From NCBI GenBank assembly GCA_017471985.1, contig JAFURE010000009.1, positions 1 to 45,287 of the forward strand: 45,287 nt of DNA, read 5' to 3'. The notes beneath the pieces were generated by a model, which did not search any database, had not been told where the DNA came from, and worked only from the letters and a program-made list of their open reading frames with translations. The translations under genes and the position numbers were made by a program. Shown here one piece after another: positions 1 through 8,600 of this stretch. Every line of letters starts with the position of its first letter. Position 1 is the stretch's first letter. Source of the DNA: Akkermansia sp. (lineage in GTDB: Bacteria > Verrucomicrobiota > Verrucomicrobiia > Verrucomicrobiales > Akkermansiaceae).

Positions 1-121
1 TAACAATGCCGACGGCAGGGTCCGCAGCGGTTGATGTCGAAGTAGCTGCCACTGCGGCCTCCTTCAGGCGACGCTCCTCAGCCTCGACAGTTTCAATGTA
101 TTGCGACACATTGCCATGAAA
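1..121 (-). pseudogene. Decayed fragment of an ABC-F ATPase gene, cut by the window edge
   Basis: Read on the minus strand, bases 121 to 1 encode a stretch beginning FHGNVSQYIETVEAEERR that matches the C-terminal linker of the intact ABC-F gene at 3004-3124. The alignment has no gaps, and about 77% of bases are identical by my hand count. Homology stops abruptly at base 121, and an in-frame TAG lies directly upstream (bases 124-122), so the piece cannot be read through from upstream. It lies in the same orientation as the intact gene. It is either the 5'-truncated remnant of a second ABC-F copy continuing left of the window or a small duplicated segment. The edge prevents a choice. Confidence 0.75.
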
Positions 122-144
122 CTACCCGAAAAATACCTCGGACA

Positions 145-176
145 AACAAAATCAACCACTAATTAGAAGTTCCCTT
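145..176 (-). repeat. 32-bp inverted repeat, left copy
   Basis: Bases 145-176 are the exact reverse complement of 45151-45182. On the minus strand they spell the codons K-G-T-S-N-stop, the same last codons as the lipoprotein gene at 44572-45168, followed by the same AT-rich downstream bases. No further homology to that gene lies upstream of these codons. This copy therefore looks like the leftover 3' tip of a related gene. It lies 24 bases from the ABC-F fragment. Confidence 0.85.
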
Positions 177-200
177 AATAAAATTTTATTACATAATGCA

Positions 201-860
201 ATGCATAACCGAAAACAGCCATCACAATGCCATTGCCGGTGCATAAAAACGGACACGAATAGGTTTTTATTGCAGTTAGTTCTCCTTGCTTTCGTGTTGT
301 TACTTTCTTCATGCAGAGTTACCACATTTAATCAGAACTTGCGAGAGCTAAGTAACACATACACCGGATATGCCATTACTCCGGAGCATTCCCATGTGTA
401 CAAAAAGGGGGATAGCTGGTATGTTTCCGGATACAGAGCAACATTCAGCAAGAAACATGACCTCGTTAAGGAGACAGGTTTTAGTTCCTGCAGATACCAC
501 TTACTTCATCTTGATACAAAACAACCATGTTATCACCCCATTTCAGCGGAGCTGGCCGATATATTCATAAGGAATCCCCGTTACTACGAATCAGTCAAGG
601 ATGATTTCAAGGCAGATTTATGGCGAGAAAACTTAGACTACGATAAACGCTTCAAAATCATATATCCTCATCTCAATTATGGGTTTGATTTTCCAATTAA
701 TCTAGTAACGAATAAAGAAGCAGATGCTACAGCCGTTCTAACCTACCCGCTCAGCGTCCCGGTATTCGTTTTAGCAGATGTTCCGACTACTGTCGTATTG
801 CACATAGGTTATCTTGTTGGAGGTGTTATTTTCTTAATGGATCCCGGAGCTTGCATATGA
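201..860 (+). CDS. Putative outer-membrane lipoprotein, function unknown
   Basis: The 219-residue protein has a long basic N-region, a hydrophobic core and a lipobox (LLSSC, Cys38), so it should be lipid-anchored. The middle is rich in Tyr, Lys and Asp. The C-terminal 40 residues are hydrophobic and contain a PLSVPVFVLADVPTTVVLH pattern. This recalls the Pro-rich hydrophobic end of YceK/YidQ-type small lipoproteins, although the protein is longer than that family; the resemblance is weak. The ATG at 201 is the only Met before the signal sequence. No clear Shine-Dalgarno is present. Base composition is more AT-rich than the housekeeping genes to the right. The gene is convergent with the next one, 23 bases apart. 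Confidence 0.7.
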   Translation: MHNRKQPSQCHCRCIKTDTNRFLLQLVLLAFVLLLSSCRVTTFNQNLRELSNTYTGYAITPEHSHVYKKGDSWYVSGYRATFSKKHDLVKETGFSSCRYHLLHLDTKQPCYHPISAELADIFIRNPRYYESVKDDFKADLWRENLDYDKRFKIIYPHLNYGFDFPINLVTNKEADATAVLTYPLSVPVFVLADVPTTVVLHIGYLVGGVIFLMDPGACI

Positions 861-883
861 TGAAGGATTGCCCAAATTGGGAA

Positions 884-1777
884 TTACCACTCTAAAGGGC
901 TGAAGTTGTTCCCCCATTTGCAAATCAATATCCAGAAAAAGCCAATAATCGAAAACATAATGGCTATTCCGAAAGTGCCACTGTCAGGCATAAGGCAGTA
1001 AAGAATCCAAAAGCTTGCAACTATCAACCAAGTCATGGCGTTGCCGGTAAATAGGAACTCGCCAAATGGCCGCCTGTGAAAATAATGGGGATTGATAACA
1101 CAATTGTCCTTATCGTTGACGACGAACGAAGGGATATCAGGGCAATTTTTACTGAAAACTGAGCTCAGGGGTGTTTGTGTTTTACCGACATAGACTCCGC
1201 ATAAATGTCTTACGCTCAGAGCAAGGATTAACATTTTCTCGACATCTTTCAACTTAAGCCATACTTGCTCGTCGCATGAGTTGAAGACAGGATGCCGACT
1301 CATATTGAAAAGACGTCGTCCGGAGCCTATGTTGTACAGGGAGCAGAAACAGTATTTATCTCCCATCAGGATATTGCCCCAGCTCGCGTATTGCCATGCT
1401 TTATACCAGGACAGGCCTTGCCTATACGCCCAACAAAATCGACGTTTCCAGGAGTCAATCTTTGTTTTTACAATAGTTCGGGCTCCTCGTATTTTTGCAG
1501 TTTTGACTTCTATTTCGTAAGGATTTTTGGCTGTAAAGGTATAAACATGCTCTCCGTTATACAGCATTTTAGCACCACCTCCCCAACCGGAAGATGAGCC
1601 ATGAAAGGTATCGCTTGTAGAAAGCATAGCAAAGGTCGCACCAGAGCCTACGATATTTAAGCAAGCATTTTCTCCGCCTTCGCTGTAGTCTACACTCGCT
1701 ATTTTCTGTCCGCTTTCTGCATAAAATTCTCCCTTCCAGGAGCTGAACGAAAAGCCTTTATCCAATTTAAGAAGCAT
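884..1777 (-). CDS. Hypothetical protein with two C-terminal membrane helices
   Basis: This 297-residue protein is not recognised. Residues 1-230 are mostly soluble, rich in Trp, Tyr and Gly, with several Cys. The last 55 residues form two hydrophobic segments (around AMTWLIVASFWILYCL and FGIAIMFSIIGFFWILICKW), so the C-terminus sits in the membrane. A longer reading from a TTG at 1804 is possible, but that codon lies between the predicted -35 and -10 boxes. The ATG at 1777 sits 6 bases after a -10 box (TATCCT) and is preferred. Codon use is AT-richer than in the core genes further right, suggesting accessory origin. No function is proposed. Confidence 0.65.
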   Translation of the reverse strand: MLLKLDKGFSFSSWKGEFYAESGQKIASVDYSEGGENACLNIVGSGATFAMLSTSDTFHGSSSGWGGGAKMLYNGEHVYTFTAKNPYEIEVKTAKIRGARTIVKTKIDSWKRRFCWAYRQGLSWYKAWQYASWGNILMGDKYCFCSLYNIGSGRRLFNMSRHPVFNSCDEQVWLKLKDVEKMLILALSVRHLCGVYVGKTQTPLSSVFSKNCPDIPSFVVNDKDNCVINPHYFHRRPFGEFLFTGNAMTWLIVASFWILYCLMPDSGTFGIAIMFSIIGFFWILICKWGNNFSPLEW

Positions 1778-1783
1778 AATCGA

Positions 1784-1811
1784 AGGATAGCATACGTGCT
1801 CCAAAAAACAA
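1784..1811 (-). promoter_or_regulatory. Promoter of the 884-1777 gene
   Basis: On the minus strand TTGTTT (1811-1806) and TATCCT (1789-1784) are separated by 16 bases. The -10 box ends 6 bases before the ATG at 1777, which implies a leaderless transcript. Confidence 0.45.
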
Positions 1812-1841
1812 GAAAAAAATCAGCTTCGGATTTTTGGCCTG

Positions 1842-2684
1842 TTACCACCCCTTCTGAGCCGACTTCACCAGGCGACAGGCAGAGTAAATCAGGGAGGCTA
1901 CCGCCAATACAACGGCAAGGGGTCCACCCCAAACTGCCGCCTGAGCCGCATGTACCACCACTCCGAAACTCACCAGCAATCCGGCAGGTAGCAACTCCAG
2001 CCCCATACTAATCAGTGCCACATAACGGAAAGCTCGCAGAGAATACGGATGGTAGAACCATGCATAAACGGCACATGCTATTACAACTGCCAGCACAAAA
2101 ATCGCTGTCAGCAGAAAGAAGGGAACAGACATCTGCATGTAATTTTTATAGTTACCGTCATATTCAGCAATCTCATTAACCTCAATAACCTTTCCCCGCT
2201 GACGCCCCACCAGTTGGGTGGGAGAGTCATCATAACTGACAGCCGGAGAATGAACTATCTCATATCCATCTTCACTTCGTCCGAACACTCCGAGTTTTCC
2301 GGCGAAATCACGAATCTGTTCGTCTTTAAACTTCAACTCCCAACATCCACAAGTGATACGGGGTGCCGGAAAATATTCCCCTTTATATTTAGCAAAAACG
2401 GCCCACTCATCGATTTCGCCGATATCGGGCAACTTAATTTTTCCCCGTCCTCGCAGTTTCTCTACCTTCAATTCCACCAGCAAACCATCCGTCCAAGGGC
2501 TTAACTTGTCAGCCTGAACCTCATACACAGGCTCATCCGTCAGTTCAATCACCAGAGCAGCCAGACAGAAAACACTCACCACATACGCGACCACCATCGG
2601 CAGCAGCAGCAACGCCCCCAAACTACGGCGCCACCACCTGCACTCCCTCAGTACCTCCGCAATCCGGTGCAAACAAGCATACAT
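1842..2684 (-). CDS. Hypothetical integral membrane protein
   Basis: The 280-residue protein has one N-terminal membrane helix (about residues 22-48). An extracytoplasmic domain of roughly 140 residues follows, with a CGCW motif. Three more C-terminal helices start near residue 185. I do not recognise the family. The ATG at 2684 is preceded by AAGGAG with 8 bases of spacing, one of the clearest Shine-Dalgarno sequences in the window. It starts 20 bases after the ABC-F stop codon, so it is probably the third gene of the cyclophilin/ABC-F operon. Confidence 0.7.
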   Translation of the reverse strand: MYACLHRIAEVLRECRWWRRSLGALLLLPMVVAYVVSVFCLAALVIELTDEPVYEVQADKLSPWTDGLLVELKVEKLRGRGKIKLPDIGEIDEWAVFAKYKGEYFPAPRITCGCWELKFKDEQIRDFAGKLGVFGRSEDGYEIVHSPAVSYDDSPTQLVGRQRGKVIEVNEIAEYDGNYKNYMQMSVPFFLLTAIFVLAVVIACAVYAWFYHPYSLRAFRYVALISMGLELLPAGLLVSFGVVVHAAQAAVWGGPLAVVLAVASLIYSACRLVKSAQKGW

Positions 2685-2704
2685 ACTCCGCTCTCCTTGT
2701 TACA

Positions 2705-4690
2705 TTACACATCCGTGGCGAGTTCGGCTTCTGCCTGTTCGATGGCAGTGGAAAGTTCCTCCCAGCGGGTGAAGAGGGCTTCAGACTCACGCTCGAGAGT
2801 CTGGTATTGCTGTGTGAGTTCCATGAGTTTCTGATTGTCGCTCATGTTCTCCGGCTTTTCAAGTTCTGCCGAGATGGCTGCCTTGGCATCATCCTTCTCC
2901 GCGATGGTGAGTTCTACCTGCTCCAGCTCTGTCTGCAAGGGCTTGAGAATACGGGCACGGCGCTCACGCTCCAGAGCACGGGCGCGGCGGGCATCCTTCT
3001 TGTTGGCAATACCGGCTGCGGGGTCTGCTGCGGCAGATGTCGGCACGGCGGCTGTCGCAGCTTCCTTCAGTCGGCGCTCCTCAGCCTCCACGGTCTCAAT
3101 GTATTGCGACACATTGCCATGGAACAGACGCGGCGCGTGCCCCAGTCGGAACTCGAGCACCTTGTTGACGATAGGATCGAGGAACTGACGGTTGTGAGAA
3201 ACAATGCAGTACGAACCGGGATATTCCGCCAGAGCGGCCTGCAGCACATCCTGACTCTGAAAATCAAGGTGATTAGTCGGCTCGTCCATAATGAGGAAGT
3301 TGGCAGGCTTCAGCAACATGCACACCAATGCCACACGAGAACGCTCACCACCACTCAGCACACCGATTTTCTTGAAAACATCATCGCCGCGGAACAGGAA
3401 ACATCCCAGAATGTTGCGCACCAGCGGGCGAGTCTCTCGACTGGCGGCAGCCTCCACACACTCAAGTACCGTCTGCTCATTGTTAAGCACATCGGCATGA
3501 GTCTGGGAGAAGAACGCCACCTGCGTGTGATGGCCGAAGGAGAACTTGCCGCTGTCCGGTTCTTCCGTACCGGATATCAGGCGCGTGAAGGTGGATTTAC
3601 CGGAGCCGTTCACCCCCACAATAGCGATACGGTCCCCCTTATCCATGCGGAAGTCGTAGCCCTCCAGCAGGCGGATGGGGCCGTATGCCTTGCATGCCTT
3701 TTCCAACTGCACAACAGTATTACCACCGGGAGGGGGCGGAGGGAAATGGAAACTCATGACGGCGTCATCGTCTTCCACCTCAATGAGTTCAATCTTTTCG
3801 AGCTGCTTAATGCGGCTCTGAGCCTGACTGGCCTTGGTGGCCTTGGCACGGAAACGGTCGATGAAAGCCTGAGTCTTGGCAATCTCGCGCTGCTGAGCTT
3901 TGGCCTGACGCAGCAGGATTTCCTTGCGGGCCTTGCTCTCTTTCAGATAGAAGGAGAAATTACCGGAGTACTCCTCTGCCCGCCCGTGGTGGAACGCAAT
4001 GGTGCGGGTCACGAGGTTATCGAGCAATGCGACATCATGGCTGATGATGCAGATAGCCCCGCGATAATTGCGCAGGTTCTGCTCCAACCAACGCTGGCTC
4101 TGAATATCGAGGTGGTTTGTCGGTTCGTCCAGCAGCAGAACCTCAGGCTCCTGCAGCAGCAGGCGCGCCAGTGCAATGCGCATCTGCCAGCCACCGGAAA
4201 ACTCACCGCAGTCACGCGTAAAATCCTTATCAGCAAAGCCGAGACCGCGCAGAATAGACTCGGTTCGCGGACGCAGAGACGCAGCATCTCTATCCTGCAG
4301 AATGAGCTCCAGACGGCCGATTTCCTCAAGTGTATCACGGTATTCATCACTTGCAGCATCCAGTGTCTGCAGGTCGGCCGAAAGTTCATCCACCGTCTGC
4401 TGCAGCTCAACGATATTTCCAACCGAGCCGAGCACTTCATCCAGCAGAGGACGGCCGGAAATATGAATACCATCCTGCGGCAGATACCCCACATGTGTAT
4501 GCCTGGGCATCAACACCTTACCGTGGTCGGGTTCCTGCGCCCCCACGATACACTTCATGAGTGTGGACTTACCGGCACCGTTCTGCCCGGCAAAAGCGAT
4601 ACGCTCCCCTCGTTCCACAACGAAGGAGAGCGTATCGAAAAGTACGCGCGGTCCGAACTCGATGTGCAGGTCCTGGACGGCAAAGACCAT
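2705..4690 (-). CDS. ABC-F family ATPase (Uup/YheS type)
   Basis: This 661-residue soluble protein has two ABC nucleotide-binding domains and no membrane segments, the hallmark of ABC-F proteins that act on ribosomes (translation rescue or antibiotic protection). The first domain has Walker A GQNGAGKST (residues 35-43), signature FSGGWQMR and DEPTNHLD. The second has GVNGSGKST, LSGGERSR and DEPTNHLD. A charged inter-domain linker and a long C-terminal Glu/Ala-rich coiled coil (last about 110 residues) resemble Uup/YheS proteins. The start ATG overlaps the cyclophilin stop (TAATG), which suggests translational coupling. A truncated copy of its linker region lies at 1-121. The exact subfamily cannot be fixed by eye. 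Confidence 0.93.
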   Translation of the reverse strand: MVFAVQDLHIEFGPRVLFDTLSFVVERGERIAFAGQNGAGKSTLMKCIVGAQEPDHGKVLMPRHTHVGYLPQDGIHISGRPLLDEVLGSVGNIVELQQTVDELSADLQTLDAASDEYRDTLEEIGRLELILQDRDAASLRPRTESILRGLGFADKDFTRDCGEFSGGWQMRIALARLLLQEPEVLLLDEPTNHLDIQSQRWLEQNLRNYRGAICIISHDVALLDNLVTRTIAFHHGRAEEYSGNFSFYLKESKARKEILLRQAKAQQREIAKTQAFIDRFRAKATKASQAQSRIKQLEKIELIEVEDDDAVMSFHFPPPPPGGNTVVQLEKACKAYGPIRLLEGYDFRMDKGDRIAIVGVNGSGKSTFTRLISGTEEPDSGKFSFGHHTQVAFFSQTHADVLNNEQTVLECVEAAASRETRPLVRNILGCFLFRGDDVFKKIGVLSGGERSRVALVCMLLKPANFLIMDEPTNHLDFQSQDVLQAALAEYPGSYCIVSHNRQFLDPIVNKVLEFRLGHAPRLFHGNVSQYIETVEAEERRLKEAATAAVPTSAAADPAAGIANKKDARRARALERERRARILKPLQTELEQVELTIAEKDDAKAAISAELEKPENMSDNQKLMELTQQYQTLERESEALFTRWEELSTAIEQAEAELATDV

Positions 4691-5214
4691 TACTTACCGA
4701 GCTTGCTGTTCCAGCGGGTAATGTTGGCGGACTGCTCCTCGAAAAGGTCGGCGCAGTCGTCGTGAATCACGATGTCGGTAATCTTGTCGCCCTGACGAAC
4801 GGAATCCACAACCTTCTGGTCCTCTGCAGAACAGACCTCACCGAAGATGGTGTGCTTGCCATTCAGCCAATCCGTGGGAACGTGGGTAATGAAGAACTGG
4901 GAACCATTGGTGCCCTGACCGGTCCATGTCTTACCGGCATTGGCCATAGCCAGCAGACCGGGGCGATTGAACTTCAGGTCAGGACGGCACTCATCATCAA
5001 ACTTGTAGCCGGGACCGCCACAGCCGGTACCATCAGGGCAGCCACCCTGAATCATGAAATCAGCTATCACTCGGTGGAAAGTCAGCCCCTTGTAGAAGCC
5101 GCGTGTTGCCAGATTCAGGAAACTGGCGGCGGTCATCGGGGTCTTGGAGGCGAATACAGTCAGATTGATATCGCCACGGCTGGTCTTGATGGTGATTTTC
5201 TTGTCGGTTGCCAT
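4690..5214 (-). CDS. Cyclophilin-type peptidyl-prolyl cis-trans isomerase
   Basis: The 174-residue protein carries cyclophilin motifs: FHRVIADFMIQGG with the catalytic Arg, GTNGSQFFIT, and LNGKHTIFGEV. It catalyses cis-trans isomerisation of proline peptide bonds during protein folding. There is no signal peptide, so it is probably cytoplasmic (PpiB-like). Length is normal for the family. It is the first gene of an operon with ABC-F, and its stop codon overlaps the ABC-F start by one base. The ATG at 5214 lies 6 bases after a predicted -10 box. Confidence 0.93.
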   Translation of the reverse strand: MATDKKITIKTSRGDINLTVFASKTPMTAASFLNLATRGFYKGLTFHRVIADFMIQGGCPDGTGCGGPGYKFDDECRPDLKFNRPGLLAMANAGKTWTGQGTNGSQFFITHVPTDWLNGKHTIFGEVCSAEDQKVVDSVRQGDKITDIVIHDDCADLFEEQSANITRWNSKLGK

Positions 5215-5220
5215 GTGCAG

Positions 5221-5249
5221 ACCATAACAGTTCCCTGCTCCCTATGCAA
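5221..5249 (-). promoter_or_regulatory. Promoter of the cyclophilin/ABC-F operon
   Basis: On the minus strand TTGCAT (5249-5244), a 17-base spacer and TATGGT (5226-5221) are seen. The -10 box ends 6 bases before the ATG at 5214, so the transcript is probably leaderless. Confidence 0.5.
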
Positions 5250-5378
5250 GCACTATGAGTGACAGTATTTCAAAACACTATGTTAACTTAATGCGAGTGG
5301 AAACGATTAGGCAAAGGGTAATTTGTAGAAGGGCAAGCTCCAATAGGCTGTCAAAACAGATCTAAACCTCTAATTATT

Positions 5379-5633
5379 TTAACGCGTGATGTGCCTTATA
5401 AAAATCAGAGCAAAGTACGGAATGGAATAATAATCCAATAGCAACGGTAACAATACCCAATAGCCGAGTTCATAAACCGGATTAATGTATAATCCCAGAC
5501 AGCCGACCAAACCACCCAAAAAAGGTATGAAGGTAAAGTTTTGTCTGCTTAATATCCCTCGATACCAGGCAACAATAACCCCAAAGGCTATGTAAATAAG
5601 AACAAGGGATACTATTAACTGAAAATAAAACAT
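5379..5633 (-). CDS. Small hypothetical membrane protein
   Basis: This 84-residue, very hydrophobic protein has about three membrane helices (near residues 4-24, 35-52 and 56-78) and an Arg-containing C-terminus. No family is recognised. It stands alone between the cyclophilin and macroglobulin genes. A TATAAA hexamer ends 5 bases before the ATG, but I find no good -35. Composition is AT-rich relative to neighbours. It could be a minor accessory gene. Confidence 0.5.
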   Translation of the reverse strand: MFYFQLIVSLVLIYIAFGVIVAWYRGILSRQNFTFIPFLGGLVGCLGLYINPVYELGYWVLLPLLLDYYSIPYFALIFIRHITR

Positions 5634-5684
5634 TACGGTTTATAAGCACTATGATTAGACTCCGTTCATGAACCTTATTTCATA

Positions 5685-8600
5685 TCATTCAGCAACGTGT
5701 ATTGTACAGTTCGGGCTCAGCCCATAGACCTGCGGTTCATACATCATCTGCGCATGAGCCGGGGGAGCGGTGGCTGAACCGGCGCGCTTCACACGGGCGT
5801 AGTAAGTCATGTTCAGGAGTTCGCGGCCATACCAGCGGGTACAGAAGCCACGCACGCGGTCAGCCAGATACTCTCGATGGTCGAACGCCGAGCTCCAGGG
5901 ACAGGGGGCAAGCCCTGCGGCCTGCGAGGGGACAGCGGGGTTGATGGCCTCCATACAGGCGGGGAGATAATCCTCGAGCACCAGGTACTCCAGCTCGTCG
6001 GCCACTTTGGCACAAGTCAGGGTCACGCGCACCACGTCCCCCACTTTCAGCACCTCGGGAGCGGGGCTCCAGTTGCCATCAGCCCCCATCACCTCATACT
6101 GGCGAGTGACCTGCAAGCCCTTCTCTGTCACACCGGGGAACTCCCGTTGCTCGGGTTGAGCCTTGGCCTGTACCAGAGCGAACACCGTACCGCCTTCAGC
6201 AGTAAGAGTTGTCGACAGCTCTGCCGGGGTACGGAAAGCGGGGAGCGGCAATTCCTCCGCCCGTCTGCCCGTCTGCAAGGTAGCCTCCTGCGTTTTCACC
6301 TTAACCGTTCCTCCCTGTTCGGCGTGCGTTTTCAGGTAATCATGCAGGGCCAGCAACTCAAAGGCAGAGGAAGCTGTCGTGGCATGACGATAATCCTTCG
6401 CGAGTGTTTTCATCCAGGTACGGAAGGCCGCGTGTACGTCTGCCCCTGATTGTTGCTGAGCGAGCATGAATCGCACCGTAGCCCCGTAAGTTCCCGGGCG
6501 CTCCCATTTATCAACCATCTCCGCCAGTAGCTCCAGCTCACGACGCAAGGCGCGGCGATGCCCCAGCGCTCGGGTAGCCATCACCCGAGCGCTGAAGGTA
6601 GCGCTGTCAACGTCATCCACATAATCGAGCAAACGCTTCATCTTGTCCTCGGGGACATCAAAGCCGCGTTCCTTTGCAACGGTCAGAGCCATAGCAGCAT
6701 AGCAACTGGCCCAATCACAACTACGCTTGTTGCCGGGCCAGTAGCTCAAACCGCCATCCCGGCACTGTCGTGCAAGCAGAGTAGCAATCTCTCGCTGCAC
6801 CACATCGCGCACCTTCTCCCGTGGAGTAGCGGCGAGACCGGGGCAGAACGGAGCCAGTTCATCGTAGAGCAACCAGGGCATAAGAGCCGATGAGCGCTGT
6901 TCCGTGCAACCGTAAGGGTACGTAAGCAGGAAATCCATACACCCCTGCAGGTGCAGCAAGGGACTGGAAGATACCTGAACCTGCAATTCAGCACGCGTGG
7001 ACTGAGCCACCTCGGGCGCAAACAGAGATGCCACGCGCAGGGGGCTCTGCCCGGGTCGGAGCTCCAGATGGTGCGACTCGCGCAGAACGGGAGCGGGAAA
7101 ACGCACCTTACACGTTCCCTGCACCGCATCGGTACCGGTTTCGCCCACAGCCTGCCACTGCAACTCACAATCACCCTCATGAATGGGGGCTACGTCAAAG
7201 AACAGCGTACCGCTGCCACCGACGGGCAAATCAATCTGCTGCGGCGTGTCACAGCCCTGCATACTGACACTCCAACTCCCGGCCTTGCCCGAAGCGTTGG
7301 TAATGCTGAGCGGCAGGCGCAGCTTATCCCCCGTGCTCATGAACAGGGGCATGCCGGGCGTAATCATCACCGGCAGGTTCACCTTAAACTCAGCCTGAGC
7401 AGAACCGAAACGGGAGCCGCTGTCATCTGCGGCCACAGCATAGACCCGATATGTGGTCAGGGTATCGGGCAGAACGGCCTCGGTCACAAATCGTCCCTCG
7501 GCATCTGTACGCAGTGCTGCCTGCCATACAGCAACAGGCGCAAAATTCCGGCGCAGACGCGGGACGGCTTCAGCCTTGGACTTCACAGGAACAACCGGAC
7601 AGGGAGCAGGCGCGGCTTCATAACAGGCACCGTCCTCATCTTCCAGGAGCCAGGGAGGAAGCTCCGAGTCAACTATAGCACCTGAACCACTTCGCAAGCC
7701 AGCGGTCATAAAGCCGATGTTCTTTATTTCCGGCGACTGCAACAGCCAGCGAGAACAGCCGCACCACACTTCACCTCGCCAGACGGCCGGAAGCATGCTA
7801 CACGACAGGCTCTCACGAAGCTTCCGATGCGAGGCCGCCACCTCCGGCAGAAAACGGCACGCCTCTCTCGAGGCAAAAAAGCGCTCTGCATCGGGCTTCT
7901 GATATCCGGCCACTGACAACATACCGGCATCCACCGCAAAAAGTGTTACCTCAGCGGGAGCCGGCTTACCTTCTTTCAAGACCTGACCGCTGAGTTGCAC
8001 CTTCTGCCCGGGGCGTTGTGCCGCCGTCGGAACCGCAAGAGACACGGCAAGGTGCTGGCGCTGCACCGGCACGTAACATTCGGCGTGGCCACGGAACATC
8101 CGGCCATCCCCTGCAGAGCATATAACAACGGAGCAACTTACGGTTCCTTCCTCGCGTTCACGCAGGTCAACAGGCAAGGACATCTCCCCCGCGGTGACAG
8201 GCTGCTGAATATGGCGCAGGTTCTGACCGCAACCAATAAAGATATGAGCCATACCACGAACCGGCGAGTTAACATTCATGAGCAGGCGTGCCCCCTGTAC
8301 CTCGGTCTGCAGCGTGAGTTCCTCCGCCTTCCGCTCAGAATAATCGACCTCGCAACGGTATTCCACCGTTCGCCCCTCGGTATCAGTTCCCGAGAACACA
8401 TAATAATCTGCCGCCATGTCTGCCAAGGGCAAACCATCCCGACAGTTGGCCGGGACTGTCAGCTCACAGCTGTGCTTTGTCTCTTCATGCTTCTGCATCA
8501 GCGAGAACAAGGCGCGCGGACTCTGCGGGCGGCGCGACTCCTGAACAACGCGCAGGGAAATCTTCTGCTCACGGGCCAGCGGAGCTCCGGTCACGGCATC

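Noticed and set aside
2807..4765. Long open frame opposite the ABC-F gene
   Set aside because: It lies entirely antisense to a gene with full ABC motifs and shows no family motifs; it is a codon-bias shadow.
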